From positions 1 to 43,284 of the forward strand of contig CAYPKE010000001.1 of the NCBI GenBank assembly GCA_964411235.1: DNA of 43,284 nucleotides. Reading direction: 5' to 3'. Origin of the DNA: JAAYKM01 sp964411235. GTDB taxonomy: Bacteria; Desulfobacterota; Syntrophia; Syntrophales; JAAYKM01. Below are positions 7,134 through 15,024 of the stretch, piece after piece; position 1 is the first letter of the stretch; the number at the start of each line of letters is the position of its first letter. The translations under genes were made by a program, and so were the position numbers. The notes beneath the pieces are model-generated. The model had not been told where the DNA came from and made no database searches. It saw nothing but the letters and a program-made list of their open reading frames with translations.

Positions 7134-8516
7134 ATGAATTTTACCGAGCCACACCTGGCCGTATCCCCCTGCCTGAGCCTGTCGGACCGGGGTGTCGTGA
7201 CCATCTACGGTGCCGGCGGCAAGACCTCTTTAATGGAGACCCTGACCCGGGAAGGCATCTGGAGGGGGAAAAGGGTCATCCAGACTACGACAACGAAGAT
7301 TTTCCGTCCCACAGGAGTACCTGTCGTGATCGGGGAAAATTGGAACAACGTTTCAAATAGGCTTCGGGATGCGCTTAAGCCGGGCGCATCGGCTGTTCTC
7401 GGGGCGGCGCTCCTGCCGAAAGACAAGCTTGCCGGGATTGATCCCGCCTGGCCGGAAGCCCTGCTGGAGAAACACGTTGCCGATTATGTTATCGTGGAAG
7501 CGGATGGGTCAGCCCGCAAACCGATCAAAGGCTACGCCCCCTACGAACCCGTCTTTCCGACCCGCTCCGATGTGCTGGTTCCCGTTCTGGGGGTCGAGGC
7601 CATCGGGCGGCCGGTCAATGACGAGAACGTGCACCGCAGCGAGGTCTTCTGCATGCTCACGGGTGCCCGGCCGAACGAGCCGCTGGCGGTCACCCATTTT
7701 TTGAAGAGTATGCGGCACATGATCGAGATCGGCCGTGCAAACGCTCCGGGTGTGCCGATTATTCCGCTTTTCAATAAAATCGACCGTCTTTCCGGCGTCG
7801 GCGTTATCCACGAGATATGCCGGGGTCTGGCCGGGAGCGACCGGCGCCTTCTTTTTACGTCCCTCAGGGATGAAAATCCCGTTCGTTTCGTTTATCAGGA
7901 CGACGCAGCCTGCGGTTTCAATGTATCCGTTGTTGTGCTGGCGGCGGGGGGATCGGTCCGGATGGGTTGCCCCAAGCTGTCCCTGGAGGTGAAAGGGAAG
8001 CCGATCCTGGCGCATGTTTTTGCATCCCTCGGCGGCACAGGCGTCAAGGATGTGGTGGTCGTCTTCAGCAAGGAAAACGAGAAGCTCCGGCATCTGGTGC
8101 CTCCGGAATACCGGATAATCATCAACCGGGAAAGCCGCGAAGGGATCTCGACGTCCCTGAAGGCCGGGTTGGCAGCCGTCGATCCCTGCAGTCAGGGGAT
8201 TCTGTTTGTCCTCGGGGATCAGCCCTTCGTTGAGACGCAGGTATGCAAAAAGCTGATCCGTTACCACCAGGAACACCTGCCGCTCTTGACCCGGCCGGTC
8301 TATGGCGGCCAGAAAGGCAACCCCGTCCTCTTCGACCGGCGTCTGTGGCCTGCATTGAGCGCGGTCATGGGAGATGAAGGAGGAAAACAGATTGCGGCAG
8401 CCTTGTCTGCGGCTGAGACCGGTCTGGTCGATGTGGATGACCCCGGTGTTTTGATCGATATCGACACCCCGGAGGAATATGAAAAATACCGGATGAAAGG
8501 GGAGCCCCGGGGGTGA
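7134..8516 (+). CDS. fusion: YqeC-type selenium hydroxylase accessory domain plus MobA/MocA-type nucleotidyltransferase
   Basis: A 460-residue fusion. Residues about 1-255 match the YqeC accessory family for selenium-dependent molybdenum hydroxylases: a P-loop-like GAGGKTS (26-32), TTTTKIF (51-57), VIVEADGSARKPIKG (119-133) and a late NKID (214-217). Residues about 262-460 match the MobA-like nucleotidyltransferases that attach CMP or GMP to molybdopterin: VVVLAAGGSVRMGCPK (266-281), then VLGDQPFV and GNPVLFDR, with DIDTPEEYEKY at the end. Homologous proteins are usually separate genes, so joining them suggests nucleotide attachment is coupled to the accessory step. The ATG at 7134 has aaagga ahead of it. 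The neighbour upstream is the molybdopterin-binding protein; downstream is a permease. Confidence 0.88.
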   Translation: MNFTEPHLAVSPCLSLSDRGVVTIYGAGGKTSLMETLTREGIWRGKRVIQTTTTKIFRPTGVPVVIGENWNNVSNRLRDALKPGASAVLGAALLPKDKLAGIDPAWPEALLEKHVADYVIVEADGSARKPIKGYAPYEPVFPTRSDVLVPVLGVEAIGRPVNDENVHRSEVFCMLTGARPNEPLAVTHFLKSMRHMIEIGRANAPGVPIIPLFNKIDRLSGVGVIHEICRGLAGSDRRLLFTSLRDENPVRFVYQDDAACGFNVSVVVLAAGGSVRMGCPKLSLEVKGKPILAHVFASLGGTGVKDVVVVFSKENEKLRHLVPPEYRIIINRESREGISTSLKAGLAAVDPCSQGILFVLGDQPFVETQVCKKLIRYHQEHLPLLTRPVYGGQKGNPVLFDRRLWPALSAVMGDEGGKQIAAALSAAETGLVDVDDPGVLIDIDTPEEYEKYRMKGEPRG

Positions 8517-8553
8517 ACGCTTTTGTCCTTTTTGCAGAAAAGAGGTCCTGCGG

Positions 8554-9366
8554 GTGGAACTGGTTTCCTGGCCCATGATCATGATCCTCCTGGGTGCCGG
8601 GATCGGGGTCGGTTTTGTCTCCGGTCTTCTGGGTATTGCGGGAGGGGTGATTCTGGTGCCGGTGCTCTTGACTGTCGGCAAGGTTCTCGGCGCATCGCCT
8701 GACACGGCGGTCAAAACGGCGTTCGGGACGAGTCTGCTGGTGGGGTTTTTGACCAGCCTGGCGGGAACGTTGCAGCATCATCGCGTCTACAATATCTGCT
8801 GGCGGGATGCGATGGTCCTGGCGGCTGCAGGAATCGTCGGCGCACTTATCGGTTCATCCGTTTCTGCCTCCATGCCGGCCGCCGTCCTGAAACCGGCCTT
8901 CGGCACGGTTGTCATGGCAGTGGCGGCACTTTTGGCGTTCCGCCCCGAACCGAAGGAATACATTATCCGGGAAACGCGTTCCCTTGCATCGCTCCTGCCC
9001 GTCGGGGTGCTGGTCGGGATCTTGTCCTCCCTGGTCGGTATCGGCGGCGGGGTGATGCTGGTACCATATCTGACCATGGCTCTCGGCTATGTGCCGAGCA
9101 TGGCCGTGGGGACATCGGGGGCCGTCATTCCCATGATCGCCCTGTTCGGCGCAACGGGTTATGTCCTTCATGGGTGGGGTGGGCAGGATCTGCTGCCTTA
9201 TTCGGTGGGGTATGTGAATTATTTTTTCGTTTTGTGCGTTGCCGCAACCAGCATCCCGGCTGCGCCCTTGGGCGCCCGGGTTGCCTCCAGGCTGAGAGGG
9301 CGCCTGCTGAAACGGCTGTTTGCGTTGCTGCTGGTTTTCGTTGCATTGAGAATGTTCGGATTCTGA
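8554..9366 (+). CDS. TauE/SafE (DUF81) family membrane permease
   Basis: A 270-residue integral membrane protein, about eight hydrophobic segments, with the two repeated halves typical of TauE/SafE. Each half begins with a G-x-G-x-x-x-G-x-x-S/G-x-x-x-G-x-G-G-G pattern: GIGVGFVSGLLGIAGGVIL in the first half, GVLVGILSSLVGIGGGVML in the second. The family exports or imports sulfur-containing anions such as sulfite, sulfoacetate or thiosulfate, but members near selenium/molybdenum genes may carry other oxyanions. The start is GTG at 8554 with agagg ahead; an in-frame ATG at 8575 is less likely because it would shorten the first helix. The gene lies 37 bases after the YqeC-MobA fusion on the same strand. 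Confidence 0.88.
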   Translation: MELVSWPMIMILLGAGIGVGFVSGLLGIAGGVILVPVLLTVGKVLGASPDTAVKTAFGTSLLVGFLTSLAGTLQHHRVYNICWRDAMVLAAAGIVGALIGSSVSASMPAAVLKPAFGTVVMAVAALLAFRPEPKEYIIRETRSLASLLPVGVLVGILSSLVGIGGGVMLVPYLTMALGYVPSMAVGTSGAVIPMIALFGATGYVLHGWGGQDLLPYSVGYVNYFFVLCVAATSIPAAPLGARVASRLRGRLLKRLFALLLVFVALRMFGF

Positions 9367-9558
9367 TTTCATGCCCAATGGTCATGCTGCATTGTTTCGC
9401 TTGCCTGAGAGGCCGTTGCTAAAATTTGCTTGACGGGACGGTCGGTATGTCAATGGGAATAACACATCGCATATGGTGCTTTCGGGCTGCAGGGCGGATT
9501 TGTCATTTCTGGCGAATGAGGCGTGCGTTTGCCTGGTATCTCTAAAAGGATGAGCATA

Positions 9559-10413
9559 ATGAAGAAGTATGGATACGGCGTTGTTCTTTGCCTGGCGATT
9601 CTCGTGCTTTGCCTGAGCGGTGCCTACGCGGCCGGCGGCAGCAGGATCACGGCCTTCTGCGGCGCTGCCAGCGAGGTGCCCATGGAAGAGGCGGCCAAGG
9701 TGTTTGAGGCCAGGACGGGGACCAAGGTCGAGCTGATCTGGGGCGGGTCCGGCAGTGTCATGTCTCAGATGAAGCTGTCGAGGCGGGGTGACCTTTTCAT
9801 TCCGGGTTCTCCCGATTATATGGACATGGCCATTGCCCAGGGTTTGGTCGAGGCAGATTCGGTGAAAATCATCGCCTATCTGGTGCCGACCATCAACGTC
9901 CAGAGGGGAAACCCCATGAAAATCAGGGAACTGAAGGATCTGGCCCGGCCGGGTGTCCGGGTGGCCATCGGCAATCCGGAATACGTCTGCGTTGGCCTTT
10001 ACGCGGTGGAAATCCTCGATAAGAACGGTTTGCTGAAGGCGGTGGAAAAGAACATCGTGACCCATGCGGCCAGCTGCTCTGCCACGGCGGGGCTGATCAA
10101 TCTGAAAAAAGTGGATGCCATTTTGGGGTGGAACGTTTTTGAACAGTGGAATCCCGGCAAGACCGAGTCGATCTATCTGCAACCGGAGCAGGTGCCGCGC
10201 CTGGCGTACATCCCCGCGGCGATTACCAAAAATTTCGCAACAAACCGGGCGGCTGCGCAGGCATTCATCGATTTCCTGATTTCCTCCGAAGGGCAGGCCA
10301 TTTTTACAAAGTACGGCTATCCCGCTTCCGAAAAAGAGGTTCGTAACTACGCCCCGAAAGCGCAAATCGGCGGCGAATATAAACTTCCCCAGGAATACCG
10401 TCCGTCTCTTTAG
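9559..10413 (+). CDS. molybdate/tungstate ABC transporter, substrate-binding protein
   Basis: Periplasmic binding protein of ModA type, 284 residues. A signal peptide (MKKYGYGVVLCLAILVLCLSGAYA) is followed by ITAFCGAASEVPMEEAAKVFE, the N-terminal oxyanion-binding region of this family. WGGSGSVMSQM, GNPEYVCVGLYAVEIL and QAFIDFLISSEGQAIFTKYGY are further family blocks. Ligand contacts in ModA include serines in the first loop; Ser and Gly residues are present here. ATG 9559 was chosen over 9550 because aaaagga then lies eight bases upstream. With the permease and ATPase that follow it forms a full importer. Molybdate, tungstate or a related oxyanion cannot be told apart by eye, so no modA symbol is forced. 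Confidence 0.85.
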   Translation: MKKYGYGVVLCLAILVLCLSGAYAAGGSRITAFCGAASEVPMEEAAKVFEARTGTKVELIWGGSGSVMSQMKLSRRGDLFIPGSPDYMDMAIAQGLVEADSVKIIAYLVPTINVQRGNPMKIRELKDLARPGVRVAIGNPEYVCVGLYAVEILDKNGLLKAVEKNIVTHAASCSATAGLINLKKVDAILGWNVFEQWNPGKTESIYLQPEQVPRLAYIPAAITKNFATNRAAAQAFIDFLISSEGQAIFTKYGYPASEKEVRNYAPKAQIGGEYKLPQEYRPSL

Positions 10414-10433
10414 AGTCGGCAGAAAGTCCATTT

Positions 10434-11249
10434 ATGCATGCATCACGGGTTTATAAGGGAATCGGCGGTGAAGGGGTTTTTCGGGCCGCCACCTTCGGGG
10501 CGCTGGCCCTGCTGTGCCTTTTTCTGATTACCATATTGGGTTCGCTCTTCACCTACACGGATTGGGCCACCATGGCGAAAACCCTTTTCTCCCATGAGAT
10601 CTTCAGGGCCATCCGTCTGAGCATGGTAACTGCCACCATCGCCACTTTTTTTGCCGTGCTTTTGGGCGTACCCGCCGCCTATGCCATTTCTCAGGCGAAT
10701 TTTCGCGGGAAAGCTGTGGTCGACACGATTCTTGATCTGCCGATCGTCGTCTCCCCTGTGGCTCTGGGTGCGGCCCTGCTTGTATTTTTCAATAACCCCG
10801 TGGGAATGGGGATTGAAAAGTACTTCATAAGGTTTGTTTTCGAAGTGCCGGGGATTGTCCTGGCGCAGTTTACCGTTGTCAGCGCCCTGACGGTGCGCCT
10901 GATGAAAACCGCTTTCGACGGGATCGATCCCCGCTATGAACAGGTCGGGCGCACCCTGGGATGCAGCAAACTGGCTGTCTTCTTCCGGGTAACCCTTCCC
11001 ATGGCCAGAAACGGCCTGGTTGCAGCGTGCGTTCTGACCTGGGCCCGTGCGATAGGTGAATTTGGGGCGACCATCACCCTGGCGGGGGCCATGAAATCGA
11101 AAACAGGAACCCTGCCGGTGATGATTTTCTTAAATCTTTCGACGGCTGAGATTGAAAAAGCAATTGCCGTCATCATAACCTTGGTTGCCATTGCAGTTGC
11201 CTCCCTGCTGCTGATCAGGAAAATCGGGGGAAGGTCTTATTCCGTATGA
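10434..11249 (+). CDS. modB: molybdate/tungstate ABC transporter, permease (ModB-type)
   Basis: A 271-residue inner-membrane permease with about six membrane segments. The cytoplasmic coupling loop follows the EAA pattern: DPRYEQVGRTLGCSKLAVFFRVTLPMARNG, with GEFGATITLAGAMK just after, which is characteristic of ModB/CysT-type permeases. It pairs with the binding protein 20 bases upstream and overlaps the ATPase gene downstream by four bases (ATGA), so the two are translationally coupled. The symbol follows the family; tungstate specificity is possible. Confidence 0.88.
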   Translation: MHASRVYKGIGGEGVFRAATFGALALLCLFLITILGSLFTYTDWATMAKTLFSHEIFRAIRLSMVTATIATFFAVLLGVPAAYAISQANFRGKAVVDTILDLPIVVSPVALGAALLVFFNNPVGMGIEKYFIRFVFEVPGIVLAQFTVVSALTVRLMKTAFDGIDPRYEQVGRTLGCSKLAVFFRVTLPMARNGLVAACVLTWARAIGEFGATITLAGAMKSKTGTLPVMIFLNLSTAEIEKAIAVIITLVAIAVASLLLIRKIGGRSYSV

Positions 11250-12298
11250 TCGAAGTTACCGATATGAGGGTCCGCCTGGGGAAATTTACCCTGGGGGATG
11301 TGAACCTGAAAATCCGGGAAGGAGAATATTTCGTTATCCTGGGGCCGACCGGTGCGGGCAAGACGGTCATTCTGGAGGCGATTGCCGGCCTCTGCCGTAT
11401 CCGGCGGGGAAACATCCGCATCAATGGCGAGGATGCGACGAATATGCCCCCGGAGCGCCGCCGCATCGCCTATGTCCCCCAGGACTACGCCCTGTTCCCT
11501 TTCCTGAATGTGCGCGACAATATCCGCTTCGGGCTCTCGAGAAACCAGTCCGACCGTGATGCAACGGAACGGCAGGTGAATCATCTCGCCTCCATGCTGG
11601 GCATTTCACCGATTCTGGAACGTCAGGTCGGAAATCTCAGCGGGGGTGAAAAGCAGCGGGTTTCTCTCGCCAGGGCCCTGGCTACCTCTCCCCGGATTTT
11701 ACTTCTGGATGAGCCCTTAAGCAGCCTGGACGTCACCACCGCCAAATATCTCCGGCTGGAGCTGCGGCGTTTTCACGAAGAGCTGGGGATTACCACCATC
11801 CACGTGACCCATAATCTCATGGAGGCGGAGGAACTGGCTGATCGGATTGCCATCATCGACAGGGGAAAAATCGAGCAGGTTGGCACAAGGGAGGAAATTT
11901 TTCTTTCTCCTTGCAACGAAACGGTATGTAATTTCATCGGGACGCCGAATATTCTGATCTGTGAAAAGTGTTCTGATATAGGCCATGGGCTCATCGAAGC
12001 GGTTTGCGGCGGAATGCCGATCATTCTTCCCTACGAGGGGGTTGAAGTGCGCAAGCTTGCTCTCTTGCCGCGCGACATTTACGTTTCCGGCATCAATCCT
12101 CCGGGCCCCCCTTTGAACCGGTTTCTTGGTTTGGTGACGGATGTAAAGACTGTTTCATCCCTGGCACGGTTGAAGGTCCGGGTGGGAGAGAATGACCTGC
12201 TGACGGAGATGCCCCGGGCGGCACTGGAAGAAATGGGGATTGTCGTGGGGCAGGAAGTGCATCTGATTCTGAAGATCCGTGGTATCCGCGTTGTTTAG
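11246..12298 (+). CDS. modC: molybdate/tungstate ABC transporter, ATP-binding protein (ModC-type)
   Basis: A 350-residue ATPase. Walker A is GPTGAGKT (33-40), the Q-loop lies in YVPQDYALFP (76-85), the ABC signature is LSGGE (131-135), Walker B is ILLLDEP (151-157), and the switch His is in HVTHNLMEAEELADR. Residues after about 290 resemble a TOBE oxyanion-binding domain (RFLGLVTDVKTV, then VHLILKIRGIRVV), as in ModC. It starts inside the permease stop codon. TOBE domains in this family can sense molybdate and regulate transport. The gene ends the transporter operon; the next start is 77 bases on. Confidence 0.9.
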   Translation: MIEVTDMRVRLGKFTLGDVNLKIREGEYFVILGPTGAGKTVILEAIAGLCRIRRGNIRINGEDATNMPPERRRIAYVPQDYALFPFLNVRDNIRFGLSRNQSDRDATERQVNHLASMLGISPILERQVGNLSGGEKQRVSLARALATSPRILLLDEPLSSLDVTTAKYLRLELRRFHEELGITTIHVTHNLMEAEELADRIAIIDRGKIEQVGTREEIFLSPCNETVCNFIGTPNILICEKCSDIGHGLIEAVCGGMPIILPYEGVEVRKLALLPRDIYVSGINPPGPPLNRFLGLVTDVKTVSSLARLKVRVGENDLLTEMPRAALEEMGIVVGQEVHLILKIRGIRVV

Positions 12299-12374
12299 GG
12301 CGATACACCTCGCTACGGAAATACGGGGAGGCGCCATGCCCGTGAGGACGGGTTCGGCATATTGAGGGAAAAAC

Positions 12375-13106
12375 ATGGGTACATCCGATTCTTGTTCGAT
12401 TTTTACGCCTGCAGCCCTGTTCGGGGATGACATGCCGGCGGTTTTGGATATGATTGCCGATCATTCTCCCTTTCCCCGGGGCAAGGGCGGCGACAGCAAG
12501 TGGGCGGCGAAGCTGCATGCCGCCCGGATCCATCTGAGTGAAACGGTTTATTTCGGCCAAATCGCTTACCGGGATCTTGAGCCGCACAGGACCGTTGAAG
12601 TTTGTTCCGGGTACGGCCTTCCCACGCTGACCATGATGAAACGGTTCGGAACTGCCGGCGTCTGCGTGGATACCGACGATGAGGGGCTGGCTGTGGGAAG
12701 GGTGATCGCCGAGAAACTGGGGATGCGGATCGACCAGGTGCGGGAGGATCTTTTTTCATACCTCAGGCGAGAGGGTGCGGCCCTCCGGGGAAAGACGCTT
12801 CTGGCGACGGCGGCCTTCTGCTGCGACCAGGAACAGGGGCGCCCTCCGGGAAGCGGAGAGGGGGACCTGGTCGACCTGGCGGTCTCCCTGGAGATGGATC
12901 TGGCCATTCTGCCCTACCGCAGCGGCGAAACCATGCGAACCGGTATTTCACAGGAAAAGAAACGCCTCGATGCTTATCAGAAACGGCTGGGAACGGCCGG
13001 ATACCGGGTCAGGCGTCATCCCACCCGGGGCATCCTGCCCCAGGGGGGCGCTCCCGACTGGTTTTATCTTGAAATTCTGACGGCCGGCAAAGTCCATCCG
13101 GATTGA
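12375..13106 (+). CDS. methyltransferase-fold protein of unknown function
   Basis: A 243-residue soluble protein. VEVCSGYGLPTLTMMKRF (74-91) resembles a motif I glycine loop, followed by GVCVDTDDEGLAVGRVIAEKLG, where the Asp at the end of strand 2 would bind the SAM ribose. A VREDLFSYL segment follows as strand 3. The canonical GxGxG is reduced to CSGYGLP. A conserved-looking EFCC-type CCDQEQG and RSGETMRTGISQEKKRLDAY follow in the C-terminal half. The family is not known to me. It lies 76 bases after modC and may be the last gene of the molybdenum block, but the intervening hairpins leave that open. ATG 12375 is preceded by gaggg. Confidence 0.65.
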   Translation: MGTSDSCSIFTPAALFGDDMPAVLDMIADHSPFPRGKGGDSKWAAKLHAARIHLSETVYFGQIAYRDLEPHRTVEVCSGYGLPTLTMMKRFGTAGVCVDTDDEGLAVGRVIAEKLGMRIDQVREDLFSYLRREGAALRGKTLLATAAFCCDQEQGRPPGSGEGDLVDLAVSLEMDLAILPYRSGETMRTGISQEKKRLDAYQKRLGTAGYRVRRHPTRGILPQGGAPDWFYLEILTAGKVHPD

Positions 13107-13109
13107 AAT

Positions 13110-13136
13110 GATTTCATCTTCATAACCGATGAAATC
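13110..13136 (+). promoter_or_regulatory. perfect 9-bp inverted repeat after the methyltransferase-fold gene
   Basis: GATTTCATC (13110-13118) and GATGAAATC (13128-13136) are exact reverse complements with a 9-base loop, beginning three bases after the stop codon at 13104-13106. No T-run follows, so it is a poor intrinsic terminator; an operator for the downstream small gene is also possible. Confidence 0.45.
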
Positions 13137-13213
13137 GGATAGCTACGGATCAAACTCCGGATTTCGTTCGTGATACGTGACGGTGCCGCGAAAGAGAAGA
13201 AAGGAGTGCTCCC

Positions 13214-13318
13214 ATGACCAAAGACCGGGTAACCCGCCGGCAGAAGGATGTGTCCCGTCTTTTGCGCGAGAAAAAGCAGCTGCAGAAAGAACGCATCAAG
13301 AGCCGGAAAAAGAAATAA
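13214..13318 (+). CDS. 34-residue basic microprotein
   Basis: A short open frame of 34 codons beginning MTKDRVTRRQKDVSRLL and ending in a very basic tail (ERIKSRKKK). It has about 16 Lys/Arg, few hydrophobics besides V, L and I spaced as a helix, and could form a single amphipathic or coiled-coil helix binding nucleic acid. ATG 13214 has aaaggag about seven bases upstream, which is better than many larger genes here. No homologue is recognised. It sits alone between the methyltransferase-fold gene and the convergent ICMT-like gene. The ribosome site and composition are the only support. Confidence 0.5.
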   Translation: MTKDRVTRRQKDVSRLLREKKQLQKERIKSRKKK

Positions 13319-13370
13319 GGCGGGTTCGAAACTTCGGGTGTCCCCGGTCCCTTTCGTGTCTCTTTTAAAA

Positions 13371-13925
13371 TTACAGGATAAACGGAATGAACATCCGGCT
13401 CTGTTGCATGTATTGCCGGTATGCCTGGCCGAAACGGTCGATGTTTTCCCTTTCTTCCACCTTGGCGGTTGCGAAAAGAAAGATGGTAACGGCTGCGGCG
13501 AGGCAAAGACTGACGGGACCGGGATTCTTCATTGCGACCCCCCAAGCTAAAAGGATGACGGACATGTACATGGGGTGACGGATAAAGCGGAAGGCGCCAA
13601 CCCTGAGCAGGCGGGTCGTGTTCTCAAAAGCGAGATTGGGTGAATGGGGTGAAGCCCCTTCGGAGAGCCCCAGAATGAGCATCAGATCGGCGCTGTGGAT
13701 AATCAGCATCAGGGAGCATAGCAACAAAGGCCAGGAGAGGCTCTGGTTCCAGGAAAAGGGATCACGGAACCAGAAGGGCAGGTTTAAAACGACGAGGATC
13801 AGCAGGAGTTCGAAGGCGATGAAGCGGTAAAAACCGTGACACCGGTGATCCTTCAGGGATTTCCTGGATGCGGCGATGATGATCGATGACCCGATCAGGA
13901 TCAGGAAAAGCGAAACGAATAACAT
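13371..13925 (-). CDS. isoprenylcysteine carboxyl methyltransferase (ICMT/PEMT-like) membrane protein
   Basis: A 184-residue membrane protein with about five hydrophobic segments. The C-terminal half has the family signature GAFRFIRHPMYMSVILLAWGVA (about residues 111-132), containing the R-H-P-M-Y motif, followed by a helix and KVEERENIDRFGQAYRQYMQQ with the conserved E-E-x-x-L/I pattern of the SAM-binding region. Bacterial members methylate unknown small molecules or lipids; the eukaryotic substrate does not exist here. It starts at 13925 and follows the DNA methyltransferase by 142 bases on the same strand, so cotranscription is possible. Confidence 0.85.
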   Translation of the reverse strand: MLFVSLFLILIGSSIIIAASRKSLKDHRCHGFYRFIAFELLLILVVLNLPFWFRDPFSWNQSLSWPLLLCSLMLIIHSADLMLILGLSEGASPHSPNLAFENTTRLLRVGAFRFIRHPMYMSVILLAWGVAMKNPGPVSLCLAAAVTIFLFATAKVEERENIDRFGQAYRQYMQQSRMFIPFIL

Positions 13926-14067
13926 GGTTTTTTTCCGTAGCCGGCGTGATCCGCGCCAGTTTTTGTTTTTCTCCCGGTGACCTGCCGGGGTGTTTTGCGT
14001 TGTGCGACGGTGTTTCGAAGCTATGGGATACGGTCAGGCCGCGCCGGACCTGGTCGTTACCATGACT

Positions 14068-15021
14068 TTATTTACCCGAGTTTCTTCCCAAAAACAGTCC
14101 GTCCCGGTAGCCCTGGATGTCCCGGCATCGATGCGCCATGGCAAGCCTTTTTTCGGCGAGACATGCATAATCCCGGTCAATTTCGATTCCCGTATAGCGA
14201 CGTCCCAGTTTGCACGCAACCACGGAGGTCGTGCCTGACCCCAGAAAAGGATCCAGAACGACATCTCCCGGATTTGATCCGGCCAGAATGATCCGGGCGA
14301 GCAGTTTTTCCGGTTTCTGTGTCGGGTGATCCGTATTTTCCGGCATGGACCAGAAGGGGACCGTCATGTCCGTCCAGATATTGGACGGGTATGTGATGCG
14401 CCAGGGGCCTTCCGGCGCATCGACCCAGTCTTTCGGTTCTCCGGCGGTGTTCCGGTAGGGTGCGATCACCCGGCGTTTTATTTTCACGGCCTCGACATTA
14501 AAAACATAGCGGTCCGACATCGTGGCGAACCAGATATCCTCACTGTTGCTTTTCCAGTTGGTTCGAGTCCCGCGTCCCTTTTCGCGCTCCCAGGTGATCC
14601 GGTTGCGGATTCTGAAATGCCTGCTCAGGACGCGATTGATCGCCGCAGAGGAAGACCAGTCACAGCAGATGTAGACGGAAGCCGTCTCCTTGAGCAGTCT
14701 GGGCAATTTGCCGATCCAGGTTTCCAGCCAGTTTTCGTAGGCATCAGGGCTGATCTTGGCGAAAGTCTTCCCATTGTAAGACTTGTTCAGGTTATAGGGG
14801 GGATCAGCGAAGAGAAGATCGACGAAATGTTCAGGCAGCAGATCGAGGGCTTCCAGTGTGTCCTGGCACAGCGTCGCGTTCAAGACTTCCGTGGGTTCCA
14901 CGGGCATTATGAGGCATTTGAGCCTTTTTCCATACAAAATCAGCTCTTCATCGTTAAGAGCGATGGTGCGGTTGCGTGACGCGCGCTGTTTTCTTTCCGT
15001 CTTCATGGAGGGGACTGGCAT
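14068..15021 (-). CDS. solitary DNA methyltransferase, beta class (N6-adenine or N4-cytosine)
   Basis: A 317-residue DNA methyltransferase. The catalytic motif IV DPPY is at 73-76 and the SAM-binding motif I DPFLGSGT at 257-264, in the order DPPY before FxGxGT, which is class beta. HPTQKPEKLLARIILA just before motif I is also typical. No restriction endonuclease gene is visible in the flanks, so this is most likely an orphan enzyme for epigenetic marking or a remnant. The ATG at 15021 lies four bases after the isochorismatase stop; a second in-frame ATG at 15006 is possible. No clear Shine-Dalgarno is seen, which fits translational coupling to the upstream gene. Target sequence unknown. Confidence 0.88.
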   Translation of the reverse strand: MPVPSMKTERKQRASRNRTIALNDEELILYGKRLKCLIMPVEPTEVLNATLCQDTLEALDLLPEHFVDLLFADPPYNLNKSYNGKTFAKISPDAYENWLETWIGKLPRLLKETASVYICCDWSSSAAINRVLSRHFRIRNRITWEREKGRGTRTNWKSNSEDIWFATMSDRYVFNVEAVKIKRRVIAPYRNTAGEPKDWVDAPEGPWRITYPSNIWTDMTVPFWSMPENTDHPTQKPEKLLARIILAGSNPGDVVLDPFLGSGTTSVVACKLGRRYTGIEIDRDYACLAEKRLAMAHRCRDIQGYRDGLFLGRNSGK

Positions 15022-15024
15022 GGA

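Noticed and set aside
7509..8714. 401-codon minus-strand ORF
   Set aside because: Antisense to the YqeC-MobA fusion and the start of the TauE permease; no recognisable protein and no ribosome site.
9367..9558. ModE operator upstream of the Mo/W transporter
   Set aside because: No TATATA-type inverted repeat with appropriate spacing was seen; TTGACG at about 9430 has no fitting -10.
9382..10431. 349-codon minus-strand ORF
   Set aside because: Mirror of the ModA-type gene; no motifs.
12299..12374. terminator after modC
   Set aside because: CCCGT-gagg-ACGGG forms only a 5-bp stem with no T-run.
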